From JAJPGZ01 sp041167105 (GTDB lineage Bacteria > Verrucomicrobiota > Verrucomicrobiia > Chthoniobacterales > UBA10450): 6,784 nucleotides of DNA. Position 1 is the first letter of the stretch. Each line of letters starts with the position of its first letter. A program made the position numbers and the translations under genes. The stretch is from assembly GCA_041167105.1 (NCBI GenBank), contig JBEEGX010000100.1:1-6784 (forward strand), read 5' to 3'. Below the pieces are notes generated by a model that made no database searches, had not been told where the DNA came from, and saw nothing but the letters and a program-made list of their open reading frames with translations. This document shows, piece by piece, positions 1 through 6,784 of this stretch.

Positions 1-2882
1 ATACCACGGCGATCGGTCAAACTTTCGTCGGCGTTACGATTCGCGATCAGACTGCGCCTAACGGATTCAAAAAGGCATATTACAATTCCGATCTCGATGC
101 GGTGGAGTTCTCGATTAGTCGGCAGGCGTTGATCGATGCCGGCTGGAACGGCGACGCGAATAATTTGCTCTACCAGGTTTTCACGACGCGCGATGGGACG
201 CAGAACAGTCCAGTCGGCGCAGGCGACATCGGTGGGCGCTCCGACATTCGCGATTCGATTCGCGACAGCAGCATCGCGAGCGACTACTGGCAGGACCAGG
301 CGAACATCGCGGGCGCGAATAGCGTCTTGCATCAATACGTCGGCATTAACGGGGACAACGACCGCGGCAAGCGCGTGAAGGTGATGTCGATCTTGCACGG
401 CAATCAGGCGATTCAGCCGGGCAGCGTCACGCAATCGCTCATCAACAACGGTGCGGGTGCGGGATATTATCGCGTGCTCGATGCGCACGAAGCGTTCGCG
501 GTCCCATTCGCGTTGCACGTGACGCCAACGCTCGCCTCCTCAATTCAATGGGCGAAAGTTGGATCGACAAATACTTTCCGCGACGGACCGGCGCTGAACG
601 CGCGCATCGGCAATCTCATCGGCAATAACATTGTCGATCTTATCGGGACGACGTTCTCCGATCACATGCTCGATTATTTCCCGAGCGCGTACAACATCGA
701 CAACGTCGGCCTGGCGAATGGATTTCTGACTTCAATCTACGGCCACGCGCCGTCGCCGAATGTTTTCTGGACGCCGGAGCGCGTCTCCGATTCGGGCGTG
801 CTGCAAAAAGTTTCCGAACTCGGCTACAACTACACGTTTGTCGATCAAATGCGGCACGTCTTTAAATGGTTCGGCCGCAACTCCGCGCTCGGGAGCGATG
901 GTTACCGGATCAATCAGATCAACAACACAAAGACATTTGCGATCAACGACAGCATCAGCACGCAGTTGTTTTTGAATGATGACAACGGACTGCCGGTGTT
1001 GTTGCGGCAATTGCTCAGCCGGAAAGTGCGCGACACGCAGCAGGACCAGGTCGTGACGTTCCTGAATCAATGGGAAGATTTCGCGACGAAGGCGAACGCG
1101 GATGCGTACGACAAAAATATCGCGTGGCTGGCGAGTCATCCGTGGATCGACATCGTCACGCCGGATCAAATCGCGAGCGGGCAGGTCGCGTTTAATTCCA
1201 ACGGCGGCACGAGCACGAACTGGGGCACGGTGAATCGCGGGACGGGTTTGACGCTGCCGAATGTGTCGAAAGATTTCATCGATCACGCGACCGAGGAAGG
1301 TTACGACCACTGGTATTTCGGTTCTGGCCTGGAAGAAAGCTTGAGCACGAAAGTGTTCTCCGTTCGCACCAACGTGAATGTGCCGATGGCATTCGGATTG
1401 TTAGGCACAAATGGAATTGTCGATCTTAGCTGGAACGCGGTGAACGGAATTGTGCCCGGGCCGGCGACGACCGGACTCTTTTCGCTTGCTCGCGCGACCT
1501 TGCACGCGGCCGAATTCGAAACCGCGTTTCATAATCAGACGAGCAACGACCTGAACAAATACAGCACGGGCGCTTACATCAATCCGGACGGGACGAACCA
1601 AGCGCTCGCTGGATTCTCGAAGATTTCGCAGGCGCAGACGCGCACGGCGGCGATTTACGCGCGGGTGAATACGTGGGCGAATTCGGCCAGCGCCGGCAAT
1701 TACAACACCAGCGTCGTCGTCGCAGATGAAGATGTCGATCTTGATGGGGAGCACGAATATCTCATCTACAACGACCGCCTATTCGCGCTGTTCGAAAAAC
1801 AGGGCGGCCGCATGACGGGCGCGTGGTTGCGCGACATCGATACCGGATACGTGTCACAGGTCGCAGGAAATTTCGCAAGCTACGCCGGCGTGGAAACGGA
1901 AGATGAAGGCGCGGGCAATTTCACAAACGGCGCGGTCAACGCGTACCGCACTTCCGGATTCAAGGATTGGTTCGTGAAGACGAACACCGTGCCTGCCGGA
2001 ACATTCACATACGTGAACGATGTCTATACGCCCGCGTCGGTGACGAACGGGTGGAAGTTCACGAGCTCGGATGGAAAGATCGCGAAGACGATCACGCTCG
2101 CGCCGCGGAAGAGCGCGTTAAATGCGAGTTACGTGACCACGAATGTCACGCAGATGTTTGTGCGTTCCGGTTTGTCGCCCGATCTGCTCGACTTGATGAC
2201 GGCAGGTCAATCGCACTTGTCGATCTTGTCGAGCAGCGCGAGTGAAGTGAACTTGTTGAACAATGCGCCGGGCCGGACGGTGCGCGACTATATGCGCTTC
2301 GGCGGAACTGGATTCAGCGGCGCGTCGTTCAACGCGTCCGCGAACGATTCGGATGCGCTGGTTCTCGATACCGTCGCAATGCGCAATCAGGCGCAGACGC
2401 AGCAGGTCGAGCTGCAATCAAACGGCGCGATGAATTTCGCGCTCGGTTTCGAAACGGGCGCGGCGCTGACCTTCGATACGGACGCGGATGGGTTACCGGA
2501 TTGGTGGGAAACGAAATATGGAATCGATCCGAACAATCCGAATGGAATCAATGGCGCCAATGTCGATCTTGACGGCGACGGCAAAACGAATTTGCAGGAA
2601 TATATTCTCGGCACGAACCCGAAGGTCCCGGATTCAGCTAACGCCGCGTTGACGATTGTGCGAACATCATCGACAACCGTGAAATTAAGTTTCGGCAGTA
2701 TTCGCGATCGTATCTATCGCGTTTCTTACAGCAGCGCTCCGGCCGGCCCGTGGCTGCAGGCCGGCACAGATATTTTCGGTACAGGATCGACAATCGATTA
2801 CATCGACAACGGAACTGACACCGGTTCGCCACCGTCGAGCGGACAGCGGTATTACAAACTCGAAGTCAGTTTAGTTCCCTAG
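1..2882 (+). CDS. GH57-like alpha-glucan hydrolase/transferase, multi-domain, 5' partial
   Basis: The frame is open from base 3, so the true start lies left of the window; the GTG at 102 is an internal Val. At least 959 residues are visible. The N-terminal part (to about 370) looks like a beta domain. The GH57-like core follows: 'SILHGNQAI' (387-413) where GH57 has HQP; 'LHVTPTLASSIQWA' (about 513-554); 'VDLIGTTFSDH' (633-665), like the GH57 'GxxEL...H' region; and 'FWTPERV' (765-785), whose Glu at 777-779 matches the nucleophile of Thermococcus 4-alpha-glucanotransferase ('WLTERV'). 'YDHWYFGSG' (1302-1328) recalls the fifth region. 'DVDLDGEHEYLIYN' (about 1731-1772) plus 'GGRMTGAWL' matches the beta domain of GH57 transferases. 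A TSP3-like segment (2475-2621) and a terminal beta module (2622-2879) close the protein. The visible part contains no cysteine, which suits export. The acid/base segment is FLNQWEDF (1059-1082), lacking the usual Asp, so activity is uncertain. The GH57 assignment is by motif; substrate is inferred. Confidence 0.8.
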   Translation, partial: TTAIGQTFVGVTIRDQTAPNGFKKAYYNSDLDAVEFSISRQALIDAGWNGDANNLLYQVFTTRDGTQNSPVGAGDIGGRSDIRDSIRDSSIASDYWQDQANIAGANSVLHQYVGINGDNDRGKRVKVMSILHGNQAIQPGSVTQSLINNGAGAGYYRVLDAHEAFAVPFALHVTPTLASSIQWAKVGSTNTFRDGPALNARIGNLIGNNIVDLIGTTFSDHMLDYFPSAYNIDNVGLANGFLTSIYGHAPSPNVFWTPERVSDSGVLQKVSELGYNYTFVDQMRHVFKWFGRNSALGSDGYRINQINNTKTFAINDSISTQLFLNDDNGLPVLLRQLLSRKVRDTQQDQVVTFLNQWEDFATKANADAYDKNIAWLASHPWIDIVTPDQIASGQVAFNSNGGTSTNWGTVNRGTGLTLPNVSKDFIDHATEEGYDHWYFGSGLEESLSTKVFSVRTNVNVPMAFGLLGTNGIVDLSWNAVNGIVPGPATTGLFSLARATLHAAEFETAFHNQTSNDLNKYSTGAYINPDGTNQALAGFSKISQAQTRTAAIYARVNTWANSASAGNYNTSVVVADEDVDLDGEHEYLIYNDRLFALFEKQGGRMTGAWLRDIDTGYVSQVAGNFASYAGVETEDEGAGNFTNGAVNAYRTSGFKDWFVKTNTVPAGTFTYVNDVYTPASVTNGWKFTSSDGKIAKTITLAPRKSALNASYVTTNVTQMFVRSGLSPDLLDLMTAGQSHLSILSSSASEVNLLNNAPGRTVRDYMRFGGTGFSGASFNASANDSDALVLDTVAMRNQAQTQQVELQSNGAMNFALGFETGAALTFDTDADGLPDWWETKYGIDPNNPNGINGANVDLDGDGKTNLQEYILGTNPKVPDSANAALTIVRTSSTTVKLSFGSIRDRIYRVSYSSAPAGPWLQAGTDIFGTGSTIDYIDNGTDTGSPPSSGQRYYKLEVSLVP
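2475..2621 (+). other. TSP3/EF-hand-like calcium segment in GH57-like protein
   Basis: Two acidic loops are visible: 'DTDADGLPDWWETKYGIDP' and 'DLDGDGKTNLQEYILGTNP'. The regularly spaced Asp residues with Gly, followed by 'NLQEY..GTNP', are typical of thrombospondin type 3 repeats. In secreted verrucomicrobial and planctomycetal proteins such segments usually link a catalytic part to a short C-terminal module. The likely role is a calcium-stiffened linker. Confidence 0.75.
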
Positions 2883-2891
2883 TTTTCCATG
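2880..2891 (+). other. In-frame stop/start junction without Shine-Dalgarno
   Basis: The TAG of the GH57-like gene is followed by six bases (TTTTCC) and the ATG of the GH13 gene. Both genes are in the same reading frame. The preceding 20 bases show no AGGAGG-like sequence. Translation of the second gene is therefore likely coupled to termination of the first, or relies on non-Shine-Dalgarno initiation. No room exists for a separate promoter in the gap, although one inside the end of gene 1 cannot be excluded. Confidence 0.7.
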
Positions 2892-2972
2892 AAGCGACAC
2901 CTGTTCCTACTTCCTCTCCTTGCCGGCGCGATTCTTTTTGCTTCGACCGCGCCAAGCAGCGCCGTTCTCGCG
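2889..2972 (+). other. Sec-type signal peptide of the GH13 protein
   Basis: The N-terminus has a basic start (MKRH), a hydrophobic core (LFLLPLLAGAILFA) and a small-residue tail (STAPSSAVLA). Cleavage is plausible after Ala25 (SSA) or Ala28 (VLA). There is no lipobox cysteine, so the protein should be released or envelope-associated rather than a lipoprotein. This segment also confirms that ATG 2889 is a genuine start and not an internal Met of a fusion with the upstream frame. Confidence 0.88.
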
Positions 2973-5900
2973 AATGCGTGGCACATTCCGGATAACACCG
3001 TCCCCAATAATGGCGCGAACATGCGCAATCCGGAGTTTGAAGTTGGGACGAGCACGACGGTCACAATTTTTAGCGGTGTGCAAAAGTTCGGCAACAGCTT
3101 CGGTACGGCCGATCAGAATGGCGGAACTTTATTTTACAAAGGCGCGTCGCAGGGTGTCTGGCTGACTGCCTCTCTTGGCTTCGTAAACAACACTGGCAAC
3201 GACCAGTATTGGAGCGCAACCCTCAATACTTCTTCGTTCGGAACGAACGAGGTGATTCAATATTATCTCTACCTCACTTTCAATTCCGGCGCGGAGAATA
3301 CCTACGTCTATGCGCCGTCAGGTTTGGGTGATCACGGCGGCAACGTTACCAATCAGCAATCGGTGGCGGCGACATTTCCATTCACGATTAGAAACCGGCC
3401 TGCGTTTCTTTTTCACAGCAGTAACCGCGTCATTGGCGGAACGACTGTGCAATTTTGGACGAAGGCCGGTTACATCGGCAAAGACGGCACTTCTAATTGG
3501 GTTACGAACGGCGCTCTTTATTACACGACCGACGGAACCAATCCGGCCGGGTCGCTCGGTGTCGCAGGGAATGCGAATACGACTGTAGTTTCGTTAGGCT
3601 TGGATCATATCGAAGGTGACCCGAGCCCGGCAGGCAACGCGACATGGTGGATCGGCACGGCCTCCAATCTGCCGACGTTCACGGCGATCAGATATAAGAT
3701 CGGACTTTGGAACAGCAGTAATAACGAAGAGAAGTTTGCCGATTATCGCGCGCCTTCGGATACCTACCTCGGCCATGTTTTTTCTTTCTCGCTCGGGACG
3801 GTGGGCGATCCGAGCCTGACCGTGAACGGGACGGAAGCGAACTACACAACGTCGCATTTATATTTGGATGAAATCGCGGGAGACTCGATTCCGCTCGCGA
3901 TGAGTTTTAGCCCGAACGCGCAGAATGTCGATCCGGCGACGGTGCAGATCTTGACGAACCTAAACCGGCGCGATTACGCGACACTTCCCTACACAGACGG
4001 AAATGGCATTGCGACGGAGGAGGGAATCAGTCCGCCGAGCGGCGATGTCGTCGGGACTAACGACAATCATTATTACAAAGCGTACGCGATGACGCCGAAT
4101 GGATCGAACACGGTATTCACCGTGACCTTGAATGCGCAGAAGACGGGCGCGTATCGGCTGACCGCCCGCTATCGGCTCAACAGCAGCAGTACGTGGGTTT
4201 ACTACAGCTCAAATGGTCGCCGCGATCACGCCCTCGTCGTTGCCCCGAAAGGTGCGCGCGACATAAATCTTTACGAGATCAACACGCTCAACATCAACGC
4301 CAGTGGCCAGCAGATGAACCAGCGCAGCACCTTTGCCGATCTTCACAACAATTCGAAACGCTGGAACCTGAATTACCTGAAGGATCTCGGTTGCAATTAT
4401 CTTTGGTTCCAGCCGATTCATCCGAATGGAATCGATGGCCGCCAGATCGATCCAAACACCGGGCTGCCCTTCACCGTCGGCAGTCCATATGCGGTGAAGA
4501 ATTTTTTCGAAGTGATGGAGTTGATGGGCGCGAACAACACGCGCAGCGGCGCGCTCAACGAATTTCAATCGTTCATGACCGATGCCGATAGCGCGGGCGT
4601 TGGGGTCATGCTCGATGCGCCGTTCAATCACACGTCCTACGATTCCGAGCTGGCCGCCCAGGGTGTTAACTTGTTCAAGCCGGGCGCGAATCCGACCGAC
4701 CAAATTCGCAACAGCGACGCGCGCTTTTATTCGCGCGGCGATCTATTTAACATCGCGAATAATAATTACTGCACACGCGCCTCCAGCGCCGCTACCATCG
4801 CGCCCGCCCCCGACCGGAATGATTTCGGAAAATTCGCCGACACCTTCGATGCGTTCTTCGGCAACTATTCGGCGCTCGTTTGCCATAACGACGCCGATAA
4901 CGGCAATTATCTGAACGAGAGCGATTCGTTCGATTACGGCAACGGCAATTGGACCTCGACCGATTTCACTGCGAGTGGCGTGAACAACAATATCACCCGC
5001 AACGTCTGGCGCTTTTTTGCCGCTTACATTCCGTATTGGCTAACGCAGAGCGGCCACAGCGGCGTCAACAGCACGCCGGCCAATGGCGATTACGCCACGC
5101 GGCTGGCGCTCGATTCCAAAGGCATCGACGCGCTCCGTGCCGATTTCGGCCAGGGCCTCCCGCCGCAATGCTGGGAATACATCATGAACGTCGCGCGCAG
5201 TCATAAATGGAATTTCGTTTTCATGACGGAATCGCTCGATGGCGGCGCCGTCACTTATCGTTCTGCGCGGCACTTCGAGATTTTGAACGAGAACATCATC
5301 TTCCCATTTAAGGCTGCGACCCAGACGAGTGATTATCGCAACATTTTCGATCAGCGCCGCAGCGCCTACGGCCAGGGCCTCGTGCTTCTCAACAACACTT
5401 CGCACGACGAAGAAAATTACGACGATCCATTCCAGGCGCTCATTCGTTACGGCGTATCGAACACGATCGATGGCGCGCCCATGATTTTTTACGGCCAGGA
5501 AAATGGCATCACCCGTACCTTCGGGTTCAGCCATTACGAAGTGAACTTCGGAAAATACATTCCACACTTCAAAGTCTTCAACGACCTCGGACCGATCATC
5601 GGCAATCCCGGCTCGGGCGTTCAGTATCTCTCTCCGGTTTATGCGGCCATGGGCCAGGCCCGCCAGTTCAGTCGCGCGCTTCGCAGTTCCAATCGTTACT
5701 ACCTCAATCAAGTCGGCGGCAGCGTTCAGCAAAGCATCTTTTCGGTCGCGAAATACGAGACGCCTAACGGCTCGCCTGCGTCCACCGATGTCGTCTTCGG
5801 ATTCATGAGTCTGGACCGCAATAACGATCAACAAGGCAACTTCGATGTGAACATCACGCAGAACTCTTCGAACCTTTTCGGGATCAAGACCGGGCGTAAT

Positions 5901-6749
5901 TATAACATTAAGAACACCGCGGCTTATCTCGGTGCTCATGATTATCGGCGGAACATCTGGCAGTGGCGTGTTGATCCTGCGAACGAGCTTTCCGCTTCGG
6001 CGCCGAAGAGCGGGTCCGAAATTCTCAACAACGGAATATTTGTCGGGATGAAAAAAGTTCCGACGACCGATGCCGGTTGGACGACGGCGCCGTTCGAAGC
6101 GCAATATCTCAAGCTTTACGACGTCACCGCGCCCAGCGGCACCGCAGGAAGCCCGAGCGCGCCGAACGCCTATCAGTACGGACTCGGCACCGGCGTCACG
6201 ATTAATTGGCTATCTGCGCCGGCTGATAGCGAAGGCATTGTGCCGTGTTACAAGGGCAGCGTCTCCATTAACGACATACCGACCAGTACCTTCACGACCT
6301 GCTCAACAACGACGACGTTGTTTGCTGCCGTCGGTTCCACCATCACGGTGACAATTGAAACCATCAATCCAAGCGATCCTACCGTAACCGGGCCAAGCAA
6401 CTCCCCGATTAATTTTAAGCTGATCGATCCGAATGGCGATGATGACGGCGACGGTATGAAAAATTCGAGCGAAGACGTCGCCGGCACGAATCCGTTCGAT
6501 CCCATGTCGATCTTCCGTGTCAGCAGCCTGACGCGTCCGGATGTGAACAATGTTTCCATCACCTGGGCCAGCGTGAGCGGCAAACATTATTTCGTGCAGA
6601 GCGCGAGCACGCCGGGTGGAATGTACAACGATGTTGGGACGGAAATCGTCGCGGCCACTTGCACCTCCAGCGAACCGATCAGTTGCACCTCCAGCGAATC
6701 GATTCCCGCGACCACTCCAGCATTTTATCGCGTCCGCCTCGCCCCGTGA
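2889..6749 (+). CDS. Secreted multi-domain GH13 alpha-amylase-family glycosidase
   Basis: A 1286-residue protein expected to cleave or transfer alpha-glucosidic bonds (starch-, glycogen- or maltodextrin-like substrates) outside the cytoplasm. The ATG at 2889 is chosen because it starts a signal peptide and an in-frame TAG lies just upstream. Residues about 29-165 and 170-450 form beta-rich modules of unknown or carbohydrate-binding type. The GH13 barrel starts near 'INLYEIN' (about residue 460). Conserved regions: 'LWFQPI' (strand 2), 'GSPYAVKNFF', region I 'DAPFNH' (Asp576, His581), region II 'ALRADFG' (Arg750, nucleophile Asp752), region III 'FMTES' (acid/base Glu781) and region IV 'NTSHDE' (His839, Asp840). 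All catalytic positions are intact. About 170 residues between regions I and II form a large B domain. A beta C-domain runs to about residue 1080, then an FN3-like stretch, a TSP3-like segment (6427-6516) and a terminal beta module ending 'FYRVRLAP'. There are eight cysteines. Family membership is secure; exact specificity (amylase, glucosidase or transferase) cannot be read. Confidence 0.93.
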   Translation: MKRHLFLLPLLAGAILFASTAPSSAVLANAWHIPDNTVPNNGANMRNPEFEVGTSTTVTIFSGVQKFGNSFGTADQNGGTLFYKGASQGVWLTASLGFVNNTGNDQYWSATLNTSSFGTNEVIQYYLYLTFNSGAENTYVYAPSGLGDHGGNVTNQQSVAATFPFTIRNRPAFLFHSSNRVIGGTTVQFWTKAGYIGKDGTSNWVTNGALYYTTDGTNPAGSLGVAGNANTTVVSLGLDHIEGDPSPAGNATWWIGTASNLPTFTAIRYKIGLWNSSNNEEKFADYRAPSDTYLGHVFSFSLGTVGDPSLTVNGTEANYTTSHLYLDEIAGDSIPLAMSFSPNAQNVDPATVQILTNLNRRDYATLPYTDGNGIATEEGISPPSGDVVGTNDNHYYKAYAMTPNGSNTVFTVTLNAQKTGAYRLTARYRLNSSSTWVYYSSNGRRDHALVVAPKGARDINLYEINTLNINASGQQMNQRSTFADLHNNSKRWNLNYLKDLGCNYLWFQPIHPNGIDGRQIDPNTGLPFTVGSPYAVKNFFEVMELMGANNTRSGALNEFQSFMTDADSAGVGVMLDAPFNHTSYDSELAAQGVNLFKPGANPTDQIRNSDARFYSRGDLFNIANNNYCTRASSAATIAPAPDRNDFGKFADTFDAFFGNYSALVCHNDADNGNYLNESDSFDYGNGNWTSTDFTASGVNNNITRNVWRFFAAYIPYWLTQSGHSGVNSTPANGDYATRLALDSKGIDALRADFGQGLPPQCWEYIMNVARSHKWNFVFMTESLDGGAVTYRSARHFEILNENIIFPFKAATQTSDYRNIFDQRRSAYGQGLVLLNNTSHDEENYDDPFQALIRYGVSNTIDGAPMIFYGQENGITRTFGFSHYEVNFGKYIPHFKVFNDLGPIIGNPGSGVQYLSPVYAAMGQARQFSRALRSSNRYYLNQVGGSVQQSIFSVAKYETPNGSPASTDVVFGFMSLDRNNDQQGNFDVNITQNSSNLFGIKTGRNYNIKNTAAYLGAHDYRRNIWQWRVDPANELSASAPKSGSEILNNGIFVGMKKVPTTDAGWTTAPFEAQYLKLYDVTAPSGTAGSPSAPNAYQYGLGTGVTINWLSAPADSEGIVPCYKGSVSINDIPTSTFTTCSTTTTLFAAVGSTITVTIETINPSDPTVTGPSNSPINFKLIDPNGDDDGDGMKNSSEDVAGTNPFDPMSIFRVSSLTRPDVNNVSITWASVSGKHYFVQSASTPGGMYNDVGTEIVAATCTSSEPISCTSSESIPATTPAFYRVRLAP
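6427..6516 (+). other. TSP3-like calcium segment in GH13 protein
   Basis: 'DPNGDDDGDGMKNSSEDVAG' followed by 'TNPFDP' is a degenerate single-loop version of the segment near the end of the upstream protein. Its position is equivalent: after the catalytic and beta domains, with about 77 residues of terminal beta module behind it. Calcium binding is inferred from the Asp spacing only. Confidence 0.65.
6660..6707 (+). repeat. 24-bp imperfect tandem duplication within the GH13 gene
   Basis: Two adjacent 24-base units (6660-6683 and 6684-6707) share the run TGCACCTCCAGCGAA. They then diverge at a few bases, one of which changes Pro to Ser. They encode CTSSEPIS and CTSSESIP. The unit is a multiple of three, so the frame is kept. 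It lies in a probable loop of the C-terminal beta module and supplies two cysteines eight residues apart. Confidence 0.85.
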
Positions 6750-6758
6750 TCTACTGTA

Positions 6759-6779
6759 GCGGCGGTCTATGACCGTCGC
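6759..6779. repeat. GC-rich hairpin after the GH13 gene, REP-like or terminator
   Basis: GCGGCGGTC (6759-6767) pairs with GACCGTCGC (6771-6779) around a TAT loop. This gives nine base pairs including one G-T wobble. It starts nine bases after the TGA stop. No U-run follows in the five bases left in the window, so a classic intrinsic terminator is not shown. The compact near-palindrome directly behind a stop codon resembles dispersed intergenic palindromes (REP-like), which protect or end transcripts. Copy number cannot be judged here. Confidence 0.5.
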
Positions 6780-6784
6780 CGATT

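Noticed and set aside
102..104. GTG as start codon of the GH57-like gene
   Set aside because: The same frame is open back to base 3 and encodes plausible protein (TFVGVTIRDQTAPNGF...). No signal peptide or ribosome-binding site lies at 102, so the gene begins outside the window.
732..1310. 192-codon minus-strand open frame opposite the GH57-like core
   Set aside because: It is antisense to the WTPERV-bearing conserved region. The Arg-rich, low-complexity translation shows no recognisable domain.
2742..2765. Seven-pair GC inverted repeat (GCCGGCC/GGCCGGC) with a 10-base loop near the end of gene 1
   Set aside because: It lies inside coding sequence for the terminal beta module (SSAPAGPWLQAG) and has no T-run. 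GCCGGC is a common self-complementary word in GC-rich coding DNA, so chance is sufficient.
2883..2888. Possible frameshift or sequencing error splitting one gene into two
   Set aside because: Both ORFs are in the same frame, so no indel is implied. The downstream ORF begins with a textbook signal peptide, and the upstream one ends with a complete terminal module.
5040..6104. 354-codon open frame on the minus strand inside the GH13 gene
   Set aside because: It lies wholly antisense to the barrel and C-domain coding sequence, whose GH13 motifs are unmistakable. Its translation is Arg/Val/Ile-rich without a domain pattern, as expected from the complement of GC-rich coding DNA.

Overview
The window holds two large genes on the + strand and almost nothing else. 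Both encode secreted-type, multi-domain carbohydrate-active proteins. The first is cut by the left edge of the window: its frame is open from base 3 to the TAG at 2880-2882. The second is complete (2889-6749). A 6-base gap separates them, so they very likely share a transcript. Only about 35 bases of non-coding sequence follow, and they contain a GC-rich hairpin.

Gene 1 is a glycoside hydrolase family 57 (GH57)-like protein. It has a recognisable GH57 core, with a WTPERV motif matching the nucleophile region of GH57 alpha-glucan enzymes. A GH57-type beta domain, a thrombospondin type 3 (TSP3)/EF-hand-like calcium segment and a C-terminal beta module follow. By manual alignment, the segment that normally carries the catalytic acid/base Asp reads FLNQWEDF. 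The enzyme may therefore be altered or inactive.

Gene 2 is a secreted GH13 alpha-amylase-family protein of 1286 residues. It has a clear signal peptide, about 430 residues of N-terminal beta modules and a GH13 barrel with all catalytic residues present (Asp752, Glu781, Asp840). It then has a C-terminal beta domain, an FN3-like stretch, a TSP3-like segment and a terminal module resembling that of gene 1.

The organism is most likely a verrucomicrobial bacterium, perhaps a soil lineage of the Chthoniobacter/Udaeobacter type. This is inferred from the 'DxDxDGLPDWWE...DGDGxxNLQEYxxGTNP' segments followed by a short terminal beta module ending in YYK/FYR, from the moderately GC-rich DNA, and from the lack of an obvious Shine-Dalgarno sequence before gene 2. 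No marker gene is present, so the assignment is tentative.

Together the genes look like an export-directed alpha-glucan (starch/glycogen-like) degradation pair. The GH13 protein looks catalytically competent. The GH57-like partner may act on a different linkage or chain end, or may serve as a binding protein. No transporter, regulator, RNA gene, mobile element or CRISPR array is visible.
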